Of a stretch of DNA of 64,000 bases, positions 1 through 8,609 are shown piece by piece. A program made the translations under genes and the position numbers. The DNA is taken from positions 434,001 to 498,000 of the forward strand of contig NZ_CP063374.1 in assembly GCF_015160875.1 (NCBI RefSeq), written 5' to 3'. A model generated the notes under the pieces. That model saw only the letters and a program-made list of their open reading frames with translations, was not told the DNA's origin and made no database searches. The stretch's first letter is position 1, and every line of letters starts with the position of its first letter. The stretch is from Streptomyces chromofuscus (lineage in GTDB: Bacteria > Actinomycetota > Actinomycetes > Streptomycetales > Streptomycetaceae).

Positions 1-3
1 CGC

Positions 4-1395
4 ATGAAGATCAGGTCCCTCACCGCAGCGGGACTTCTCCTCACGCTGACCGTCGGCTGCACCACGGGCGCCCCGCCCGACGACTCGGCCGCCGACTCCG
101 GCGTCGCCGACGAGATCACCGTGTGGACGGTGGAGGACGTGCAGGACAGGATCACCGCCACCGAGAAGATCATCGCCGGGTTCACCGAGCAGAGCGGCAT
201 CAAGGTCAATCTCGTCGCCATCTCGGAGGCACAGTTCGACAAGATCGTCACGACCTCCGCCGCCGGCGGCACTCTGCCTGACGTCGTGGCCGCACTCAGC
301 CCGGCCGGTGTGCAGTCCATGGCGGTGAGCGGGCTGCTGGACACCAAGTCCACCGGCGAGGTGGTCGACGCCCTCGGTCGCGACACCTTCTCGCCGACGG
401 CGCTGAACCTCACCCGTGACAACGAGGAACAGGTCGCGGTTCCGAGTGACGCCTGGACCCAGTTGCTGTTCTACCGCAAGGACCTCTTCGCCAAGGCCGG
501 CCTGGGGACGCCGAACACGTACGCGAAGATCGAGGCGGCCGCGAAGAAGCTGACCTCCGGCGGAAAGTGGGGCATCGCGCTGTCGACGAAGGCCGGCGAC
601 CCCTTCACCCACCAGTCCTTCGAACACCTCGCGCTGGGCAACGGCTGCGAGATGGTCGACCGCGACGGCACCGTGACGCTGGACAGCGCGGCCTGCAAGG
701 AAGCCTTCTCCTTCTACGGCGACCTCGCCCGCAACTACTCCGCCGACGGCAACCAGGACGTCGACACCACCCGCGCCAACTACTTCGCGGGCAAGGCCGC
801 CATGGTGATCTGGTCCACCTTCCTGCTGGACGAACTGGCCGGTCTGCGCAACGACGCCCTCCCGACCTGCCCCGAGTGCAAGGGCGACCCGGAGTTCCTG
901 GCGAAGAACACCGGCATCGTCGGCCCGGTCAGCGGTCCGTCGGGCAAGCCCGCGCAGTACGGCCGCGTCACCTCGTGGGCGCTGACCAAGGCCGGCAACG
1001 CGGCTGCCTCGAAGCAGTTCGTCGAGTACATGATGGACGAGGCCTACACCGACTGGCTCGCCATCGCGCCGGAGGGCAAGGTCCCGGTGCGCAAGGGAAC
1101 CGCGGGCGACCCCCGGAAGTTCGTCGACGCCTGGAGTGAGCTCAAGGCCGGCGTCGACAAGAAGGCCCCACTCACCGACTTCTACTCCGCCGACGTCCTC
1201 GAGACGTTGATCGACGGCCCGGACGAGGTCGCCCCGTGGGGCTTCAGCCAGGGACAGGGCGCGCTGGTCGGAGCCACCAACGGTCAACTCCCGGTCGCGG
1301 GAGCCGTCAACGACATGGTCAACGGGACGGATCCGCACAGGGCGGCGGAGCAGGCCGATGCCGCGGTGACCGAGATAGCCGAGTCGCTGAAGTGA
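4..1395 (+). CDS. Sugar ABC transporter substrate-binding lipoprotein
   Basis: This 463-residue extracytoplasmic solute-binding protein of family 1 captures a sugar outside the membrane for the two permeases encoded next. A lipoprotein signal is visible at residues 1-19, with lipobox LTVGC giving a lipidated Cys19. The mature part begins with an Asp/Ala linker and then has the family layout (EITVWTVED near 37, IIAGFTEQSGIKV near 55). The length is normal. The start lies only three bases inside the window, so its promoter cannot be seen. The next gene starts 23 bases downstream, so the genes form an operon. The ligand cannot be read from sequence; an oligosaccharide or plant-derived sugar is likely from the family and the ROK partner. 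Confidence 0.92.
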   Translation: MKIRSLTAAGLLLTLTVGCTTGAPPDDSAADSGVADEITVWTVEDVQDRITATEKIIAGFTEQSGIKVNLVAISEAQFDKIVTTSAAGGTLPDVVAALSPAGVQSMAVSGLLDTKSTGEVVDALGRDTFSPTALNLTRDNEEQVAVPSDAWTQLLFYRKDLFAKAGLGTPNTYAKIEAAAKKLTSGGKWGIALSTKAGDPFTHQSFEHLALGNGCEMVDRDGTVTLDSAACKEAFSFYGDLARNYSADGNQDVDTTRANYFAGKAAMVIWSTFLLDELAGLRNDALPTCPECKGDPEFLAKNTGIVGPVSGPSGKPAQYGRVTSWALTKAGNAAASKQFVEYMMDEAYTDWLAIAPEGKVPVRKGTAGDPRKFVDAWSELKAGVDKKAPLTDFYSADVLETLIDGPDEVAPWGFSQGQGALVGATNGQLPVAGAVNDMVNGTDPHRAAEQADAAVTEIAESLK

Positions 1396-1418
1396 CGCGG
1401 CCCAAAGGAGACCACACC

Positions 1419-2327
1419 ATGGCTGCCCGTCGCGGAAGCCTGAGCCAACGCGACGCCAGAACCGGCATAGCGCTCATCACCCCGACGCTCGTCGTGGTCG
1501 TGCTCGTCGTGCTCGTCCCCCTGGCCTGGACCCTGTCCCTGGCGTTCCAGCACATCACGCTGCTGAACATCAGTTACGCGGGCTTCATCGGTACGTTCAC
1601 GCTGGACAACTTCAAGGGCGTTCTCACCTCACCCGGCTTCTACTCTGCGCTGTGGACCACCCTGCTCTACACCTTCGGGTCGACCGCCGGCTCCATCGTC
1701 GTGGGGCTGATCGCCGCGCTCGTCGTCCGGCGAGGCTTCCGGGGCCGGTCCCTGGTACGGGCGTTGATGCTGCTGCCGTACGTGGCCCCGGTCGTCGCCG
1801 TCACCTTCGTGTGGTCGGTGATGCTCAACCCGCAGTTCGGCATCGTCAACGAGTGGGGCACCCGCTATCTGGGATGGGACGACCCGATCGCCTTCCTGTC
1901 CCAGCCGTCGACCGCCCTGCTCACCGTCATCGCCTTCGAGATCTGGCGGTACTACCCGTTCGCGTTCCTGTTCATGATGGCCCGGCTCCAGGCGGTGCCC
2001 GACTCCATCGAGGAAGCCGCGCGGGTGGACGGGGCCACCCCCTTGCAGGTCTTCTGGCACATCATCCTCCCCCAGCTGCTTCCCACCATGGGTGTGCTCT
2101 TCGCCCTGCGGTTCGTCTTCACCTTCAACAAGTTCGACGACGTGTACCTGCTCACCGGCGGCGGCGCCGGAACCGAGGTGGTCAGTGTGCGGGTGTTCGA
2201 CTTCCTCACCGCTCACAAGGACGTCGGGGCGGCGTCGGCGCAGGCGGCGGTGTTGGCTCTGGTCCTGGCCGGCTACCTGGTCTTCCAGTGGTGGATCGGC
2301 CGTCGAAAGAACGGGTGGGAACTGTGA
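1419..2327 (+). CDS. Sugar ABC transporter permease, MalF/UgpA type
   Basis: This 302-residue inner-membrane permease of the CUT1 class should form half of the translocation channel. It has about six hydrophobic segments, starting near residue 20. The ATPase-docking EAA loop is EEAARVDGATPLQVFWHI near residues 198-215. I chose the ATG at 1419 because AAAGGAG lies at 1404-1410 with 8 bases of spacing; the longer open frame upstream is only a shadow inside the binding-protein gene. Its stop overlaps the start of the next permease. No ATPase is encoded here. Streptomyces CUT1 systems usually share a remote MsiK-type ATPase, and I infer the same here. Confidence 0.93.
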   Translation: MAARRGSLSQRDARTGIALITPTLVVVVLVVLVPLAWTLSLAFQHITLLNISYAGFIGTFTLDNFKGVLTSPGFYSALWTTLLYTFGSTAGSIVVGLIAALVVRRGFRGRSLVRALMLLPYVAPVVAVTFVWSVMLNPQFGIVNEWGTRYLGWDDPIAFLSQPSTALLTVIAFEIWRYYPFAFLFMMARLQAVPDSIEEAARVDGATPLQVFWHIILPQLLPTMGVLFALRFVFTFNKFDDVYLLTGGGAGTEVVSVRVFDFLTAHKDVGAASAQAAVLALVLAGYLVFQWWIGRRKNGWEL

Positions 2328-3256
2328 CGACCACTGCGAGCAAGGCCGCGAACCGGAGAGCGTCCGCCCCACGGCCGACCGACCGGCCCTGGACGCGAGA
2401 ACGGATCGAGACCGAAGTACTGCGCGTCCTCCGGTGGGTCGCGATGGCCGGCTTCGTCCTCGCCTCGGCGCTCCCCTTCTACTACATGCTCCTGCTGTCG
2501 GTGCGCAGCATCGACGAGGTCCTGCTCAACCCCGCGTCACTGTGGGTCGACATCCGGACGGTCTCCCTGGACGCGTACGACCGTGTCCTCAGCTCCGTCG
2601 ACGCCGGCGGCCAGGGGTTCCTGGCGTTGATCGGCAACAGCCTGATCGTGGCCACTCTCACGGTGGTCATCACGCTGCTCGCGTCCATACCGGGCGCCTA
2701 CGCGATCAGCCGCATCGCCTTTCGGGGGAGGCGGCAGGTGAGCGCCCTGTTCCTGGCCGTCTACCTGTTCCCCTCCGTCATCGTGGCGGTGCCCCTGTTC
2801 GTCATCTTCACCCGCCTGGGACTGCGCGGTTCGTTGATCGGGCTGGCGATCGTCTACGTCGCGCACACGGCACCGGTCGCCATCTACATGCTGCGCGGCT
2901 ACTTCGCGACCATCCCGGTCAGTCTCGAGGAGGCCGCACTGGTCGACGGCTGCACCCGCCTGCAGGTCATCCGCCGGATCAGCCTTCCCCTGGCGAAGCC
3001 GTCGGTGATGGCGACCGCGCTGTACGTCTTCATGATCGCCTGGAACGAGTTCCTGTTCGCCCTGTTGTTCCTGGTGGAGCGGCGTGATCAGTGGACCGTC
3101 TCGCTGGGCCTGTCCCAGCTGTCCGGGAGCATCGAGGTTCCCACGACAGTGCTGATGGCCGGCTCGGTGGTCCTGACGCTGCCCATCGTCGTGCTGTTCT
3201 TCACCAGCGAACGGCTTCTGGTGGAAGGCCTCACTTCGGGCGCGGAGAAAGGATGA
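2324..3256 (+). CDS. Sugar ABC transporter permease, MalG type
   Basis: This 310-residue second permease of the sugar importer partners the preceding MalF-type subunit. The GTG start at 2324 overlaps the previous stop as GTGA, implying translational coupling. An N-terminal basic stretch of about 40 residues precedes the first membrane helix (VAMAGFVLASALPFYYM). The EAA loop reads EEAALVDGCTRLQVIRRISLP in the C-terminal half and keeps the E-A-A and G residues that contact the ATPase. The length is typical of the family. The stop in turn overlaps the ATG of the ROK regulator. Confidence 0.93.
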   Translation: MTTTASKAANRRASAPRPTDRPWTRERIETEVLRVLRWVAMAGFVLASALPFYYMLLLSVRSIDEVLLNPASLWVDIRTVSLDAYDRVLSSVDAGGQGFLALIGNSLIVATLTVVITLLASIPGAYAISRIAFRGRRQVSALFLAVYLFPSVIVAVPLFVIFTRLGLRGSLIGLAIVYVAHTAPVAIYMLRGYFATIPVSLEEAALVDGCTRLQVIRRISLPLAKPSVMATALYVFMIAWNEFLFALLFLVERRDQWTVSLGLSQLSGSIEVPTTVLMAGSVVLTLPIVVLFFTSERLLVEGLTSGAEKG

Positions 3257-4431
3257 GGAAGGGCCGACCGCTCTCAACGACCAGTTCCGGCCGCCTCCTT
3301 CAGCTGTTCCGGCAGGGACGGGTGTCCACCCGCCGCGAGCTCGGCGAAGTCACCGACCTCTCCCGCAGCACCGTGGCCGCACGGGTCGACGAGTTGATCA
3401 GGGCCGGCTACTTAAGAGAGGGCGGAACCCTGTCCTCGTCCGGTGGACGGCCGCCGACGACCCTGGTCTTCGACGACGAGACGCCGACCGTGCTCGCCGC
3501 CGACCTCGGTGCGACCCACGGCCGGGTGGCGGTCACCGACGCCAGCGGCCGGATCCTGGCGGAGCACGTCGTCGAGAGCAGAATCGACGCCGGTCCGCGA
3601 CGCACGCTGTCACGGGTCTGCGACGACTTCGAGATCCTGCTGGAGCGGGCGGGGCGCAGCACCGCGAGCATCTGCGGCATCGGCATCGGTGTACCCGGGC
3701 CGGTCGACTTCCGTGCCGGCCGGGTGGTCCGGCCACCGGTCATGCCGGGCTGGCACGACTTCGACGTCCGCGGCTTCGTGAGGCGGCGCTTCCCCGTGCC
3801 CGTCCTGCTCGACAACGACGCCAACATGATGGCGCTCGGCGAGTACGACCAAGCGAGATCGGACGCCTCCTCGCTGATCTTCGTGAAGGTCGGCACCGGG
3901 GTGGGGTCCGGGATCGTCATGGGCGGCGGACTGCTGCGCGGCGTGGACGGCGCGGAGGGCGACATCGGGCACGTCCGCGTTCGCGGCATCACCGACGTCT
4001 GCGCGTGTGGCGCGACGGGCTGCCTGGCCGCCGGCGCGAGCGGCTCGGCGATCTGCCGGGACCTTCGCGCGCTCGGCATCGACGCCGGCTCCAGCCGGGA
4101 CGTCGTCGCCCTCGTCCGGCAGGGGAACCAGCAGGCGCTCGCCGCCGTCCGCTCCGCCGGGGCACTCCTCGGTGAAGTCCTCGCGACGGTGGTGAGCCTG
4201 GTCAACCCGCAGGTGCTCATCCTCGGTGGAGACCTCGCGCACACCGGCGAGCACTTCCTGCGCAGCGTCCACGAGGCGCTGCTGGCGAGGACCCAGCCGT
4301 TGGCCACCCGGGGTCTGATCGTGACCATGAGTGAGCTCGGTGATCGAGTCGGCATCGCCGGGGCGACCGCCATGGTGCGCGAGCAGGTCTTCAGCGCCGG
4401 CGCGGTCGATCAGCGGCTGTCAACACTGTGA
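3253..4431 (+). CDS. ROK-family transcriptional repressor
   Basis: This 392-residue regulator is likely a repressor of the transporter operon it ends. An N-terminal winged helix-turn-helix (STRRELGEVTDLSRSTVAARVDELIRAGY, about residues 22-52) is followed by a sugar-kinase-like ROK domain with the phosphate-binding start LAADLGATHGRVAV and the NDAN motif. The zinc site is present: GHVRV, then CACGATGC. The ATG at 3253 overlaps the permease stop as ATGA, so all four genes appear to be one transcript. In the ROK family the inducer is usually the imported sugar or its derivative; that is family knowledge, not visible here. Some ROK proteins with HTH domains have lost kinase activity, and activity cannot be judged. 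Confidence 0.92.
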   Translation: MRKGRPLSTTSSGRLLQLFRQGRVSTRRELGEVTDLSRSTVAARVDELIRAGYLREGGTLSSSGGRPPTTLVFDDETPTVLAADLGATHGRVAVTDASGRILAEHVVESRIDAGPRRTLSRVCDDFEILLERAGRSTASICGIGIGVPGPVDFRAGRVVRPPVMPGWHDFDVRGFVRRRFPVPVLLDNDANMMALGEYDQARSDASSLIFVKVGTGVGSGIVMGGGLLRGVDGAEGDIGHVRVRGITDVCACGATGCLAAGASGSAICRDLRALGIDAGSSRDVVALVRQGNQQALAAVRSAGALLGEVLATVVSLVNPQVLILGGDLAHTGEHFLRSVHEALLARTQPLATRGLIVTMSELGDRVGIAGATAMVREQVFSAGAVDQRLSTL

Positions 4432-4539
4432 CGGTCCGTCGCGTTCCGGACGATGCCGTGGCGCCGGGTGCGTACCCGCCCGCGCCCGGCGCCGCACCAC
4501 CAAGTCAGAAGTCGATCTCCCACGTAGAGGAGGCCCACC

Positions 4540-5298
4540 ATGTGCACTCACGACGGTGAACCGGTCGGCGCGAGCCCGGTCGACCCACCCCCCGCGCTGC
4601 CCGGCGGCATCGGAATCTCCCGCTTGAGGGTCTACGACATCGAGGGCCCCGACGGCGTGGCCGGCGGTACCCCGCACGTCCACCTCGCGTGCTCCGAGGG
4701 GTATTACGTGGTCGCGGGGTCCGGCGCCGTGCAGACTCTCTCGGTGACGGGGTTCGCCGAGACGCCTCTCCGAGCGGGCACCGTGGTCTGGTTCGACCCG
4801 GGCACGATCCACCGCCTGATCAACGGTGGCGGGCTCGACATCCTCACACTCATGTCCAACGCGGGTCTGCCCGAGGCCGGTGACGCCGTGCTCACCGTGC
4901 CGCCGGAGCTTCTGACCGACCGTGAGACCTATATGAAGGCCACCGTGCTCACCGGAGAGGGGGACGCCCGGACACGGTCGGCGATGCGCCGCCGCGACGT
5001 GGCCCTGGAGGGTTTCGCCGCGCTGCGCACGACCTACGACGCGGTGGGGCCTAGCGCCCTGGAGGCGTTCTACCGGGCGGCGATCGCCATCGTCCGTCCT
5101 CAACTCGCGGAGTGGCGGCACAGGTGGGAGCAGGGGGCCCGCCGGGCCGCCGACGACACGGGAGCCGCCCTCGACGCCCTGGCCGTCGGCACCGCGCCGC
5201 ACCTTCGGACCGCGGAGCTGCACCACATGCCCGCACCGACGGAGTTCGGGCGTCACGGCATGTGCGGGCGGCTCGACGTGTACCAAGGGGCACGCTGA
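4540..5298 (+). CDS. Cupin-domain protein
   Basis: This 252-residue protein has one clear double-stranded beta-helix cupin at about residues 28-108: the first metal motif region TPHVHLACSEGYYVVAG and the second WFDPGTIHRLIN supply candidate metal-binding histidines and a glutamate. The C-terminal 140 residues are helical and charged and I do not recognise them. The ATG at 4540 follows GTAGAGGAGG at 4525-4534. It lies 108 bases after the ROK gene and may be read through from the sugar operon, so a role in handling the imported compound (isomerase- or dioxygenase-like) is possible but unproven. A strong hairpin follows the stop. Confidence 0.8.
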   Translation: MCTHDGEPVGASPVDPPPALPGGIGISRLRVYDIEGPDGVAGGTPHVHLACSEGYYVVAGSGAVQTLSVTGFAETPLRAGTVVWFDPGTIHRLINGGGLDILTLMSNAGLPEAGDAVLTVPPELLTDRETYMKATVLTGEGDARTRSAMRRRDVALEGFAALRTTYDAVGPSALEAFYRAAIAIVRPQLAEWRHRWEQGARRAADDTGAALDALAVGTAPHLRTAELHHMPAPTEFGRHGMCGRLDVYQGAR

Positions 5299-5353
5299 TC
5301 AGCGTTGAACCCGCCGCCGAGTGAGCCGGATCACACGGAACCGAGGCTGTGAT

Positions 5354-5391
5354 GGCGTAGGCCCGGCAGCGGCGGCCGCCGGGTCTACGCC
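5354..5391. terminator. Hairpin terminator after the cupin gene
   Basis: The arms GGCGTAGGCCCGGC and GCCGGGTCTACGCC pair over 14 positions with one mismatch around a 10-base loop. It lies 55 bases after the cupin stop and faces the amidase remnant on the other strand, so it could end transcription from both sides. Confidence 0.7.
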
Positions 5392-5438
5392 GGGCTCTGC
5401 CAGGATTGCGTGTCAGTGCGAAGGGCCGGCCTGGGCGA

Positions 5439-6014
5439 TCACGTCGTCGCGTAGATCAGGGCGGTCCCGTGGCCGTTCTGGATGGTGTGCATCCTCTTGG
5501 CGCCGAAGACGACCTTGCCGCTGGAGGGGAAGAAGTCGTCCGTCGGCGCCGGTGCCACGGTGGACACGTAGGCCTGGCCGGAGGGAGTGGTTGCATGCCC
5601 GGCGGGGCCTGGGGCGACGGCGAGAGACCGGCAGGGTCCTCCGCGGCGTCCGGGTAGTTGGTGCCGTAGACCTTCAGTGCCTCGGTGCCGGCCGGCTTGA
5701 CGATGGTCACGTCGCGGGCGGGCACGGTGTTGCGGCCGTCCGGGTTGTGGAACCACACCTTGCTGCCGCTGTACCAGATGGCGGTCCAGGGCCCCTTCTT
5801 GTCGGCCACGACGAACTGCTGACCAGCCTGGGCGGCGCTGCCCCAGTCGCTGATCCGGTCGCTGCCGGGGGTGCCGTCGGGGTGGATCGTGCTCACCGAA
5901 GAGCGGAGCGTCGGCACGCGGCCCGATGCGCAGGCGGACGAAGTTCGACGCCCGGCGCACGGTGGTGCACTCCACGGTGACACCGCTCCCGTCGCCCGCC
6001 GGGCAGAGCTCCAT
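5439..6014 (-). pseudogene. Remnant of N-acetylmuramoyl-L-alanine amidase C-terminal region
   Basis: Three short stretches of recognisable protein occur on the minus strand in alternating frames: VTVECTTVRRASNFVRLRIG, then ADKKGPWTAIWYSGSKVWFHNPDGRNT, then a tail ending GAKRMHTIQNGHGTALIYATT before the stop. In order they match the SH3-like C-terminal region of secreted Streptomyces amidases as I remember it. Frame changes occur near 5900 and near 5590, there is no catalytic domain, and no start codon with a ribosome site is seen. I read it as a fragment of a lost cell-wall hydrolase gene. Sequencing error could explain one shift but not the missing N-terminus. Confidence 0.6.
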
Positions 6015-6195
6015 CGTCTGCCTGTTGCGGGAGGCTCTGTCTGAATCGCCGTGAAGTCCCGTTCGCCCGACCTGAAGTCGATGCACGGCGAACGTATCAG
6101 ACGGTGCAGTACGCACATACAACATGCTCCCCTCCCAAGGCGCCCGCGCAGGTCGTACCGCTGACAACAGTGGGAAAACAGTGTGGAGTGGGGAG

Positions 6196-6215
6196 ATAGT
6201 ATCGAGTGATACTAT
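6196..6215. promoter_or_regulatory. Perfect palindromic operator
   Basis: ATAGTATC and GATACTAT are perfect 8-base inverted arms around GAGT. The 20-base site is unusually AT-rich for this DNA and lies 62 bases before the chosen start of the flavin oxygenase gene. The form suits a dimeric TetR- or GntR-type regulator; none is adjacent. Confidence 0.6.
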
Positions 6216-6277
6216 TTCGTTCGCTATCAATGCCGTCTGCCGAACACCGCACCCACCGCACCGTGCGAGGAGTCCTC

Positions 6278-7519
6278 GTGATCGCCGTACCCGAACCGGA
6301 TCTCACGCCACGCGAATTGATCGAGAGGGCCGCGGCACTGCGGCCGACCCTGCTGGAGAGACAGTCGGAAACCGAGCGGTTGACCGTCTACCCGAAGGAA
6401 ACGCACGAGGACTTCCTGAGAGCCGGGTTCTATCGGACCCTGCAACCGCGCAGGTACGGCGGCTACGAGTTCGACGTCCCGACGTTCTACCGCGTCGTGA
6501 CCGAGATCGCGCGAGGCTGCCCGTCCACCGGCTGGGCCTTCTCGCTCTCCGCCGCCCATGTCCTGCAGGTCGCCTCGTTCTTCGAGGAGCAGACTCAGAA
6601 CGAGGTCTTCGGCGAAGACGGCGACTTCCGGGCCGCGAGCACCGTGGCCCCCGTCGGAGTCGCCCAGCCTGACGGAGAAGGACACCTCGTGCTGGACGGC
6701 ACCTGGTCCTACTCCTCCGGCTCGCCCTACTCCACCCACTATCTCGGGCAGACGTTCCGCGCTTCCGAGAACCCGGACGACCGTCCGGGACCGCTCGTAC
6801 TGTTCGTCGCACCGCGCTCCTCCTGGACGCTGCTGGACGACTGGTACGGCTCCCTCGGCCTGCGCGGCAGTGGCTCCAACAGCCTCCGGTTCGACAAGGC
6901 TTCTGTCCCCAGCCACCACACAGTGGAGGGGAGCCTGCTCGACCAGGCGGTCGAAGGCGGAACGGTCGGCTCGAAGTTGCACGGCCGGGCGATGTACGCG
7001 GGGCGCCCGGGCAGCTTCTTCCAGGGTGAAATGGCCGCGCTGATGATCGGAACCGCATACGCGGCCGCGGACGAGTACGCCCGCATCATCTCCGAGCGGC
7101 GACTCATCCAGGACCCCAGCCGCACCCGCGCCGACCTGCACGACTACCAGCGCCATCTCGGCGAGGCCCTGGCCGCGATCCACACGGCGGACGCCGCGAT
7201 GCGCGCCACCGCCGACCAATGGATGGAGGCCTGTGCCGACAACGTGTCCGGCCGTGCCCCCTTCACCACCGCCGACGACGACCGGTTCGCACTCGTCCAC
7301 CTCACCGCCGGGCGCATGGCCTGGGACGCGTTGCAGGGCATCCTGTTCCGTACGGCCGGCACCCGGCAGGCGCGCGACGGTCAGCGCATGCAGCGCTATT
7401 TCCGGGACGCCGCCACCATCTGGACGCACGTCTGCTCCACCATGTCCGAGCCGATCGCACGCCGCGTCGGTCGCGCCCGTCTCGGTCTGCCCTCGGAGGA
7501 CATCCCTCTGGTCTGCTGA
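6278..7519 (+). CDS. Acyl-CoA-dehydrogenase-like flavin-dependent oxygenase
   Basis: This 413-residue protein has the acyl-CoA dehydrogenase fold in the branch that includes two-component aromatic or N-oxygenases such as HsaA-type enzymes. Visible marks are the N-terminal helical domain (ELIERAAALRPTLLERQSETERL), the RYGGYEFDVPTFYRVVTEIARGCPSTGW signature and the beta-domain WSYSSGSPYSTHYLGQTF. Such enzymes use reduced flavin from a separate reductase, and none is adjacent. I chose the GTG at 6278 because GAGGAG lies at 6267-6272; an earlier in-frame GTG at 6206 falls inside the operator palindrome and is unlikely. The substrate is unknown. A tandem 23-base repeat follows the gene. Confidence 0.8.
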   Translation: MIAVPEPDLTPRELIERAAALRPTLLERQSETERLTVYPKETHEDFLRAGFYRTLQPRRYGGYEFDVPTFYRVVTEIARGCPSTGWAFSLSAAHVLQVASFFEEQTQNEVFGEDGDFRAASTVAPVGVAQPDGEGHLVLDGTWSYSSGSPYSTHYLGQTFRASENPDDRPGPLVLFVAPRSSWTLLDDWYGSLGLRGSGSNSLRFDKASVPSHHTVEGSLLDQAVEGGTVGSKLHGRAMYAGRPGSFFQGEMAALMIGTAYAAADEYARIISERRLIQDPSRTRADLHDYQRHLGEALAAIHTADAAMRATADQWMEACADNVSGRAPFTTADDDRFALVHLTAGRMAWDALQGILFRTAGTRQARDGQRMQRYFRDAATIWTHVCSTMSEPIARRVGRARLGLPSEDIPLVC

Positions 7520-7556
7520 CCCCTGCCATCCGTCGGTTCCCTGACTTCGTATCACC

Positions 7557-7600
7557 GAGGAGTTGGGCAATGACTCCCGGAGGAGTTGGGCAATGACTCC
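7557..7600. repeat. Two tandem copies of a 21-base sequence (23-base period)
   Basis: An identical 21-base sequence starting GAGGAGTTGGGC and ending AATGACTCC occurs at 7557-7577 and 7580-7600. Each copy contains GGAGT and ACTCC as short inverted arms. It lies between the flavin oxygenase stop and the converging zinc-ribbon gene. Each copy also holds a GGAG and a downstream ATG, but no open frame follows. Confidence 0.75.
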
Positions 7601-7663
7601 GGCCCGGTCCCAGTGCGACCCTGGGGCCGGGCCGGCACCACCTGCGGGCACGGACTTCCGCGC

Positions 7664-8281
7664 TCATCGCATGGGGAAGGGCCGCTTCTGGGCTGGGTGC
7701 CGGAGCATTTCCTCGATGGCCTGCTCGATGAGACAACTCCTCTGTGTCCGGGAGCTCCTCTTGATCAGGGCGCTCAGCCGCTGAGCCTCTGCGGTGGTCG
7801 GCTGGAGACCCACCAGGAGCACCGGTAGCAGCAGGCGCCGGACAAGGGTTTCGTTCTCGGAGATGCCCTGCGGCCGACGCACGACGGAGACGTTGACCCG
7901 GATGGCGTGTTCATTGCCCGGCGGGACACCCGGCCGGTCCGTCTCGACAGCGGCATAGCGAAAGCCGTGCGCCAGGTCGCAGGCCGAGCAGCCGACGGGG
8001 CCGCGGCTGAGCCGGTCACCACATGCGGAGCAGACAAGCCTGTCGAGCGCGGCGTCGACCACCCGCCAGTCGTGACGGTCGGGTTCGGCCGCCACCATCT
8101 CGGCGAGCGCGACTTCCTGATCGCCGCCGACGTCCCAGTGGCGTAGAAAGGCGGACCATTCCTCTTCCACGATGCTGTCCACCAGTTCGCGGCAGGAGGT
8201 ACAGGCAGGCGCACCGCCGTACTCGTATCCGCCGCATTCCGCACAGCGGCGTGGAGACGCCCCGACCGCGGGTCTCGCCAT
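7664..8281 (-). CDS. Zinc-ribbon hypothetical protein
   Basis: This 205-residue protein has no function I recognise. Two treble-clef-like cysteine sets are visible near the N-terminus (CAECGGYEYGGAPACTSC) and in the middle (CSACGDRLSRGPVGCSAC), each able to bind one zinc ion. The C-terminal third is helical (ENETLVRRLLLPVLLVGLQP). I chose the ATG at 8281 because GGAGGGAGGAAGG precedes it; an in-frame start 30 bases upstream is possible. It stands alone, converging on the flavin oxygenase gene. A regulatory or nucleic-acid-binding role would be a guess. Confidence 0.65.
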   Translation of the reverse strand: MARPAVGASPRRCAECGGYEYGGAPACTSCRELVDSIVEEEWSAFLRHWDVGGDQEVALAEMVAAEPDRHDWRVVDAALDRLVCSACGDRLSRGPVGCSACDLAHGFRYAAVETDRPGVPPGNEHAIRVNVSVVRRPQGISENETLVRRLLLPVLLVGLQPTTAEAQRLSALIKRSSRTQRSCLIEQAIEEMLRHPAQKRPFPMR

Positions 8282-8609
8282 GGCCTTCCTCCCTCCGCCG
8301 GTGCGGGACATGCGACAACCGACATTCTCGGTACCCGCGAGTTTCTCCCACGGCGACTGGCTGGAGAAATGGTTTACGGCTTCGTCGCCGCGGATCGTCC
8401 AACGGTGCAGGCCCAGCCGGGTCGAGGACTCGACGCCCTCGCGGGCGATCCGCGGTGTGCTCTTGCGGGCGCGAAGCCTTTGATGGGCGGGCCGACCGAC
8501 CCTGCCTTGTCCACACCTCCGCCATCGCGCCCCGTACCGAAGTCGTTCGCTTTTCCTGACGGCGCCGCATCAGACAAGAGGTTGGTGGTGCGGCAGCGTT
8601 GTGGTTCGG
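8282..8609. other. Gene-free stretch
   Basis: These 328 bases separate the CocE hydrolase stop from the zinc-ribbon start, both on the minus strand. I see no coherent open frame, clear hairpin or repeat. The promoter of the zinc-ribbon gene must lie here. Confidence 0.5.
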
